Assembly: GCA_046318675.1 (NCBI GenBank)
Contig: JBKCUA010000009.1
Span: 1-27,561, forward strand
Origin: JBKCUA01 sp046318675
Lineage (GTDB): Bacteria; Pseudomonadota; Alphaproteobacteria; JAJTHO01
Reading direction: 5' to 3'
Length of the DNA: 27,561 nucleotides
Shown here: positions 23,058-27,561 of the stretch, piece by piece
Layout of the letters: every line of letters starts with the position of its first letter
Position numbering within the stretch: the first letter of the stretch is position 1
Notes under the pieces: model-generated
Told to the model about the DNA's origin: nothing
Databases searched by the model: none
What the model saw: the letters and a program-made list of their open reading frames with translations, nothing else
Program-made: the position numbers and the translations under genes

Positions 23058-23882
23058 CTATCCCCTCCCCAACAATCTCCGCTTCACCTCCATCATCTTT
23101 TTCCCCTGCCGGGCGGATTGAAGGCAAAGGCCAATGGTTGCCTCGCACTGTTTGCTTAGTTCTTTGCGGGAGGCGGCGGCAAGGGACACAGGCGGGTGAA
23201 ACGTCACCTCTACCCCCAAACGGCCAAGCTGGAGGACGCCCCAAACGTGGCTGGCCAGCTCCATATCCCCGAACCACGTCACGAGGGGCCGATGCACGCG
23301 CCCCAAGGGGATGCCGTCCAGTGTCGCATAATTAATGGTAATAGGCTGCACCATAATGTGTTGCTGTTGTTCAGGGGTGAAGGCATCGGCAATGCCGAAC
23401 AGCGAGGACTTAAAGGGTAACAAAGCGTTGCCGTCCCCGCAGGTGCCCTCAGGGAATAAGACCAAGTTGCGCCCCTCGGCCAGCAGAGCTGCGACCAGAT
23501 CGCGCTGCGCCTCGGCCTGCTGGCGGGTGCGCTCAACAAATACGGTATTTTGCAACTTGGCCAAAAACCCAAATATCGGCCATCCAGCAATTTCTTTCTT
23601 GGCAATGAAGGAGCATTTCAACAACGATCCCAACACTAAAATATCCAGATACGAGGAATGGTTTGCCACAAACAATGTCGGCGGGGCGCGGTGCACCCGG
23701 CCAAACCGCTGTACCTTCAGCCCCAGTAGGCGGCAAAGGGTGCGGTGCCATAACCGGGGCAGCTTCCCCCGCAACGGCAGACGCAGGGTATGCAAAACCA
23801 CCTGTATCGGCAACAACGCCAAGGTCAGTAAAATAATCCCCAGCAGCCGTAAAGCCGCAATAAAACGATTGCCATCAGGCAT
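23058..23882 (-). CDS. olsA: Lysophospholipid/lyso-ornithine-lipid acyltransferase (PlsC family)
   Basis: A 274-residue membrane-bound acyltransferase. The family motifs H-x4-D (NHSSYLD), the substrate-binding FVERTRQQA and FPEGT (LFPEGTCGDGN) are intact. An N-terminal hydrophobic segment (about 14-34) would anchor it in the inner membrane. The gene overlaps olsB by eight bases, and this pairing suggests OlsA, which adds the second fatty acid to lyso-ornithine lipid; ordinary PlsC activity (1-acyl-glycerol-3-phosphate) is the alternative, and some OlsA proteins do both. I chose the ATG at 23882; the longer frame begins with TTG at 23903. It is the last gene of the fur-olsB-olsA operon. Confidence 0.82.
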   Translation of the reverse strand: MPDGNRFIAALRLLGIILLTLALLPIQVVLHTLRLPLRGKLPRLWHRTLCRLLGLKVQRFGRVHRAPPTLFVANHSSYLDILVLGSLLKCSFIAKKEIAGWPIFGFLAKLQNTVFVERTRQQAEAQRDLVAALLAEGRNLVLFPEGTCGDGNALLPFKSSLFGIADAFTPEQQQHIMVQPITINYATLDGIPLGRVHRPLVTWFGDMELASHVWGVLQLGRLGVEVTFHPPVSLAAASRKELSKQCEATIGLCLQSARQGKKMMEVKRRLLGRG

Positions 23883-24747
23883 CGCTTGCACCCGGTATAT
23901 CAAACCTTTTTAAGTATTTATCCGCAACGTATTCTGTCTGTACAACGATACAGACATCGGTGGTGTTAAACTGCCAATCCACCACGGCACCGTCACCAAT
24001 ACGCGCCCCAACCCGTAGGTATCCCTTTACCAACGGCGGCAGGCTTTGTAGAGCCAGCTTGGGATCAATGCGTTCTTTAGGGAGAATATTCATGGCCACC
24101 CTCCGGGCGGGCAAGGCAATGGGGCGAGTTGCTTCCGGGGCAAGATGGTGGTGGTGCAGGTAGGACAAGCCAAGGCGTAACGCCTCCACATCCACCCCCG
24201 GCAGGCTGGCGCAGCCGAACATCAATTCCACCCCGTGGGCGGTGACGTAGATGGCAATGGCGCGCCATAAAAGCTGCATCGTCGTGCCGTTGCGATACTC
24301 CGCGTCCACGCAGGATCGACCCAGCTCCAGCACCCCGCCGGGGTAGGTCTCTAAGCACCCGATATCATATTCCCCCGAGGTATAAAAACCGCCGCGCTTG
24401 ACGGCCATAGCCCGGGTAATCAGGCGATAGGTGCCCACCACCACCTCGCGGTTGTTATCATAGACCAGCAGGTGATCGCACACGGGATCAAGATCATCAA
24501 AATCGCGTTCAAGCCTGCGCATCTGCCATGTTGGCTGGGCGTGCATCTCCTCATAAAAAATGCGGTAACGCAGAGCCTGCGCCGCCTCAATATCCTCATT
24601 GTTTTCGGCCAAGCGCACTGTCAAATCGCCCACCCGTAACCCGGCCAGATCGCGCTGGACAAGTTCTTGGAGGGGTGAGGCGTCCCGTTGTGCCTTGTCC
24701 GCCTTGCGGCGGCTGGGGAGCAATGCGGGTAAAAAACGCAGGTGCAT
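23875..24747 (-). CDS. olsB: GNAT N-acyltransferase, probable L-ornithine N-acyltransferase
   Basis: A 290-residue protein of the GNAT/hemolysin-like acyltransferase family (Acetyltransf_5). Key blocks are EAAQALRYRIFYEEM (about 60), DHLLVYD, VVVGTYRLI, GGVLELGRSCVDAEYRNGTTMQLLWRAI (about 140-165) and MFGCASLPGVD. OlsB transfers a 3-hydroxy fatty acid from acyl-ACP to ornithine, the first step of phosphorus-free ornithine lipids; a PlsC-type partner directly downstream is the usual olsBA arrangement. The ATG at 24747 is one base from the fur stop (TGATATG), which implies translational coupling. The C-terminal extension (about 215-290) is typical of the alphaproteobacterial version. Other N-acyl amino acid synthases of this family cannot be excluded. 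Confidence 0.8.
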   Translation of the reverse strand: MHLRFLPALLPSRRKADKAQRDASPLQELVQRDLAGLRVGDLTVRLAENNEDIEAAQALRYRIFYEEMHAQPTWQMRRLERDFDDLDPVCDHLLVYDNNREVVVGTYRLITRAMAVKRGGFYTSGEYDIGCLETYPGGVLELGRSCVDAEYRNGTTMQLLWRAIAIYVTAHGVELMFGCASLPGVDVEALRLGLSYLHHHHLAPEATRPIALPARRVAMNILPKERIDPKLALQSLPPLVKGYLRVGARIGDGAVVDWQFNTTDVCIVVQTEYVADKYLKRFDIPGASDA

Positions 24748-24748
24748 A

Positions 24749-25171
24749 TCAGGCTTTCTTTTTTCGGGCGTAGAGTTCAAGGCGGTGATCCACCAACTCA
24801 AAACCCAGCCGCGCCGCAATCTGTGTTTTTAAGGCTTCCAGCTCAGCATCAAAGAATTCAAGCACCGCGCCGCTATCAATGTCAATCAGGTGATCGTGGT
24901 GGCTGCTGTCGGCCTCCTCATAGCGGGCTTTTCCCTGGCCAAATTCATGTTTTTGCAGGATGCCGGCCTCTTCAAACAGGCGCACCGTGCGGTACACCGT
25001 GGCAATGCTTATCTTCGGATCAAGACGCACCGCCCGCTCAAAAACCTGATTTACATCGGGGTGATCCGTAGCCTCGGACAGTACCCGGGCAATCACCCGC
25101 CGCTGGCCGGTAAGCTTTAACCCCTTGTCAAAGCAGGCTTTTTCAAGGCGTGAGGCGTGTGGTGCAAGCAT
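24749..25171 (-). CDS. fur: Fur family transcriptional regulator (alpha-type)
   Basis: The 140-residue metal-responsive regulator has the Fur winged helix (LTGQRRVIARVL, then ISIATVYRTVRLFEEAGI as recognition helix) and the regulatory metal site in EEADSSHHDHLIDIDSG. The Cys pairs that hold the structural zinc in E. coli Fur are absent, as in alphaproteobacterial Fur/Mur proteins. It may therefore sense iron or manganese; Irr is less likely because the HHDH site is kept without an Irr haem motif. I chose the ATG at 25171 (MLAPHASRLEKAC); a longer frame starts with TTG at 25207. It heads an operon with olsB and olsA. The divergent gap to 25330 is very AT-rich and could carry its operator. Confidence 0.9.
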   Translation of the reverse strand: MLAPHASRLEKACFDKGLKLTGQRRVIARVLSEATDHPDVNQVFERAVRLDPKISIATVYRTVRLFEEAGILQKHEFGQGKARYEEADSSHHDHLIDIDSGAVLEFFDAELEALKTQIAARLGFELVDHRLELYARKKKA

Positions 25172-25278
25172 CACGGGGTGTGTAGCAGAACGGGGGGAGG
25201 AATACAAGGCGGAGTTTGGGGGCGGAGTTGGGGTGTGCTTTTTATCGGCACAAGGGGTGCTGGTGTAAAAAATTTAAA

Positions 25279-25307
25279 TTGAATTATTTATAAATATAAT
25301 ATATAAT
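25279..25307 (+). promoter_or_regulatory. Strong sigma-70 promoter of the 25330 gene
   Basis: TTGAAT (25279-25284) and a perfect TATAAT (25302-25307) are exactly 17 bases apart in a highly AT-rich stretch. Transcription would begin near 25314. An AAAGG ribosome site (25317-25321) lies eight bases before the ATG. The short leader and good boxes suggest steady expression of the downstream orphan. Confidence 0.75.
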
Positions 25308-25329
25308 GCACTAACTAAAGGTAGGTAAA

Positions 25330-26739
25330 ATGGCATCCACAACAGACCACGACCGATATGCGAAGTTGATCACACAGTTTTGTCACATAAAGCTTGCAGA
25401 AGTTTTGGGTGCGCTCTGCCAGCAGGATGACGCAGATGTTTTTAGAGAAATTTTAAAAAGCCTTACGCCAGAAATAGACAAAAAAATAGCGGCGGAACTG
25501 ACGGAGAAAAACCTCTCACCCCATATGAGCCAAGAGCGAATCAAAAGATTATCCCGGAAGGCCGTCTCTGGCACCTATGATACAATCATGAAACTTTTTC
25601 AAATAAAAGATATCATTAACGATCCAAAATCAACATTCACCAAGGAGCAAATAGAACTCCTGCAAACGGTTCCTGATGTGTTTAACAAACAGCGATTGCA
25701 GCAGCTTCATCTGGTGCGTGAAGAGAGAGCACAGGTACCTTTGTACGGCACTTTGCCCATCAGTATGCATGGCTTATTATTGATCAGCAATGTTATTTCT
25801 GCAGAAATAATTGAAGATAAAACTATTGCCCGAAATCTCATTATTCATCATGGTGTATTAAATTCATTACGAACAAACTTACAACAAAAAAATACTGCAC
25901 CGATTCCTCAACAATCCGCGTCAAACCCACATGCAACTGCAAGACCTCAAAAATCTTCAGATAATATATATCAAAAGAAATGTTTGATATTAATGATATT
26001 AATAGAGATTATTCGGAATGAAGACATGTATAATGTTCCTCAAATACGCAATCTTTTCGCACACTCTACGGTCAAACAAGATCGTGCCACTCTCAAACAG
26101 TTTTTTGACAATGTAGTAGAGATTCTCGAACCAACAAGCCCGCTGGAGGGTCTTTTTGGGTATTCTCAAACAATATCGACACCAGCATTAACTGATTTGA
26201 TAACTGGAATGGCAGAATACAAGCTAGAACTCATTAAGAAGATGCAAAATATATTAAATATCCCCGTGCTAAAAGAAATATCAGAAACGCACGAACAAAC
26301 AGTATATGGGAAATTTGTGCGAGAATTTCTAGGGTTTTTTAATGAGTATAACAACGATTGGCCAAGGGCTTTTTCCGATGAAAAAAACAAAACTTTTATT
26401 AAGTTTATTGAAAATATAGCAAGCTCTCTGATGGACAAGTATGGCGATTTTTTAAGCCAAAAAGTACCTGCTTACGAAATGCCGCTGCTGCGACATTTTC
26501 TTGAGGGGATGCTGGCACCGCAACTGCGTGCAGTGCCAGAATGGCAACAGAAGACGGAGGCCATAGTAGCTTTAACAGAATACAATCGAACACAATTCGC
26601 CAATCTAGGACGAGCAACCAAGAAATTCCTAGCAACGTGCCGCAACGAACCAAATAATGACACTCTAGTAATTGGCTCGACAATAAAAGAAGCAACCAAG
26701 CTCTTCTTGGCAATGTGCAAACTCAACCAAGAACGGTAA
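25330..26739 (+). CDS. AT-rich orphan protein of unknown function, 469 residues
   Basis: I do not recognise this protein. It appears almost wholly helical and soluble, with no signal peptide or long membrane segment; a low-complexity linker rich in Q, N, P, S and A (about 193-218, NTAPIPQQSASNPHATARPQ) separates an N-terminal part from a larger C-terminal part. The C-terminal part contains helices such as LTDLITGMAEYKLELIKK and FVREFLGFFNEYNNDW. No catalytic motif stands out. It has a convincing promoter and ribosome site and is followed 33 bases later by a GTA-like tape-measure gene. Its base composition is much more AT-rich than fur or the tape-measure gene, pointing to a different origin. 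Confidence 0.7.
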   Translation: MASTTDHDRYAKLITQFCHIKLAEVLGALCQQDDADVFREILKSLTPEIDKKIAAELTEKNLSPHMSQERIKRLSRKAVSGTYDTIMKLFQIKDIINDPKSTFTKEQIELLQTVPDVFNKQRLQQLHLVREERAQVPLYGTLPISMHGLLLISNVISAEIIEDKTIARNLIIHHGVLNSLRTNLQQKNTAPIPQQSASNPHATARPQKSSDNIYQKKCLILMILIEIIRNEDMYNVPQIRNLFAHSTVKQDRATLKQFFDNVVEILEPTSPLEGLFGYSQTISTPALTDLITGMAEYKLELIKKMQNILNIPVLKEISETHEQTVYGKFVREFLGFFNEYNNDWPRAFSDEKNKTFIKFIENIASSLMDKYGDFLSQKVPAYEMPLLRHFLEGMLAPQLRAVPEWQQKTEAIVALTEYNRTQFANLGRATKKFLATCRNEPNNDTLVIGSTIKEATKLFLAMCKLNQER

Positions 26740-26772
26740 ATAATATTGTTTTTAAATAAAAGGACACCCTTC

Positions 26773-27324
26773 ATGACATCATCCCCCACCGACTCAACCC
26801 TCAAAACCCTCGAATCCCGCCTGACAACGCTGGCGGAAAAGACATTGCCTAAGGCGGCGGCGACGGGGCTATCCAGCATCAATAAAGAGGTGCAGAACAA
26901 TATCAACCGCAGCAAGACCAGCTTTGACGACTTTGGCCGCAGCTTGCGCGCGAGCCTAGAGCGTTCCCTCACCGCCCTGGCTCAGACCGCCATCAATCAG
27001 GCGGCGGCCAGCAATAGCGGCGGCGGTGGTCAGGGCGGCATCGGCAGCCTGCTCGGCAACCTCTTCGGCGGGGCGCGGGCTAAAGGCGGGCCCGTGACCG
27101 CCGGCCAAGCCTACCTTGTGGGTGAACAAGGCCCAGAGCTGTTCGTCCCCGGCTCCTCAGGGGGCATTGTCCCCAACGGGGCATTGCGCCCTGGTGCTGC
27201 TGTAAATGCGCCAGTAGTTAATGTTACCATCACCACCCCCGATGCCGGGAGTTTCCTTGCCTCCCGCAGGCAGGTCGAGGCGGCACTGGCCGGCGCGGTA
27301 AGGAGGGGGAGTGGGGGGTTGTAG
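26773..27324 (+). CDS. GTA-like tail tape-measure protein (gp11-like)
   Basis: A 183-residue protein with the layout of the short GTA tape-measure protein (gp11): helical N-terminus (about 1-75), a glycine-rich stretch (GGGGQGGIGSLLGNLFGG, about 79-96), AKGGPVTAGQAYLVGEQGPELFVPGSSG (about 100-128), which is a common ending of tape-measure proteins, and a C-terminal VNVTITTPDAGSFLASRRQVEAALA (about 149-173). It would set tail length and help DNA passage. AAAAGGA nine bases before the ATG at 26773 supports the start over a TTG at 26746. The short length fits GTA rather than long-tailed phage. No tail chaperone or gp12-15 genes are visible; the window ends 237 bases later. Confidence 0.82.
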   Translation: MTSSPTDSTLKTLESRLTTLAEKTLPKAAATGLSSINKEVQNNINRSKTSFDDFGRSLRASLERSLTALAQTAINQAAASNSGGGGQGGIGSLLGNLFGGARAKGGPVTAGQAYLVGEQGPELFVPGSSGGIVPNGALRPGAAVNAPVVNVTITTPDAGSFLASRRQVEAALAGAVRRGSGGL

Positions 27325-27427
27325 GACAATGATACTAATCTCAAACAAAAATATCTGACAACTTTATAGCCTTGGAAAAAACAATGCATGCGCCTTGGTT
27401 TTAATCGGGAGGAGAACCGTCGCTCAT

Positions 27428-27543
27428 TGATCCCTTCCCCCGTGTAGCGGGGGAAGGTGAGGAAGGGGGTTTTTGATGGAACGTATTGTTCTTCTTTCAT
27501 ATCCCCCACCCCGCCCTCCCCCGCAGGCGGGGGAGGGATCACC
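27428..27543. repeat. C-family palindromic repeat pair, copy 3 (inverted)
   Basis: Read on the minus strand, this is CCCTCCCCCGC-CT-GCGGGGGAGGG, GGGGTGGGGG, an AT-rich spacer of about 45 bases, then CCCCCTTCCTCACC and a CCCCCGCTACACGGGGG hairpin. That is the same two-hairpin order as 14370-14491. It follows the tape-measure gene. Bases 27325-27427 show no gene or clear signal, and the window ends shortly after the repeat. Confidence 0.75.
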
Positions 27544-27561
27544 ATCGAGCACGGCAACACA

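Overview
The window reads as a chromosomal segment of an alphaproteobacterium. The evidence is an alpha-type Fur (HHDHLID metal site, no CxxC zinc pairs), a linked pair of ornithine-lipid type acyltransferases, a DUF2793 protein, and several genes resembling the Rhodobacter-type gene transfer agent (GTA). Most genes are moderately GC-rich; four orphan genes look clearly more AT-rich by eye (composition was not computed). I cannot name the genus.

Layout from left to right. 1-614: a copy of a short palindromic repeat (family A), a bidirectional terminator, a 67-residue hypothetical protein and a hexanucleotide repeat. 615-4889 (minus): hflX, a family B repeat, then a DevBCA-type exporter operon transcribed devB-devC-devA with 1-4 base overlaps. 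4986-7450 (minus): prfB, which carries a textbook +1 programmed frameshift site, followed almost without gaps by a Fic AMP-transferase and a HEPN/MNT toxin-antitoxin pair. 7498-12473: a patchwork of phage/GTA-like genes (GH24 lysozyme, DUF2793, head-tail adaptor, DUF3168 tail protein) mixed with a JAB/JAMM-like orphan, a VapBC-type pair and a secreted DUF1566 protein. 12495-18861: panC (minus), nadA (plus), an AT-rich membrane orphan (minus) and mfd (plus). 18873-22814: a composite A+B repeat, an EAL-domain protein and typA. 22825-25171: a mosaic of repeats A, B and C in the convergent gap, then a compact fur-olsB-olsA operon (minus). 25330-27324: an AT-rich orphan behind a strong promoter and a GTA-like tape-measure protein. 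The window ends in another C-type palindromic repeat.

How the genes relate. Housekeeping genes for translation and ribosomes (hflX, prfB, typA), cofactor synthesis (panC, nadA), repair (mfd), envelope (devBCA, olsBA) and iron control (fur) form the backbone. GTA-like structural genes are scattered singly or in pairs through it, with orphan AT-rich genes beside most of them. Intergenic gaps hold three families of short palindromic repeats that recombine as modules. The observations I rate highest are the prfB-fic-HEPN-MNT operon with two AMP-transferring stress modules, the modular A/B element with terminal inverted repeats, a possible TACA target duplication and a compensatory hairpin change, and the dispersed GTA genes with adjacent orphans.
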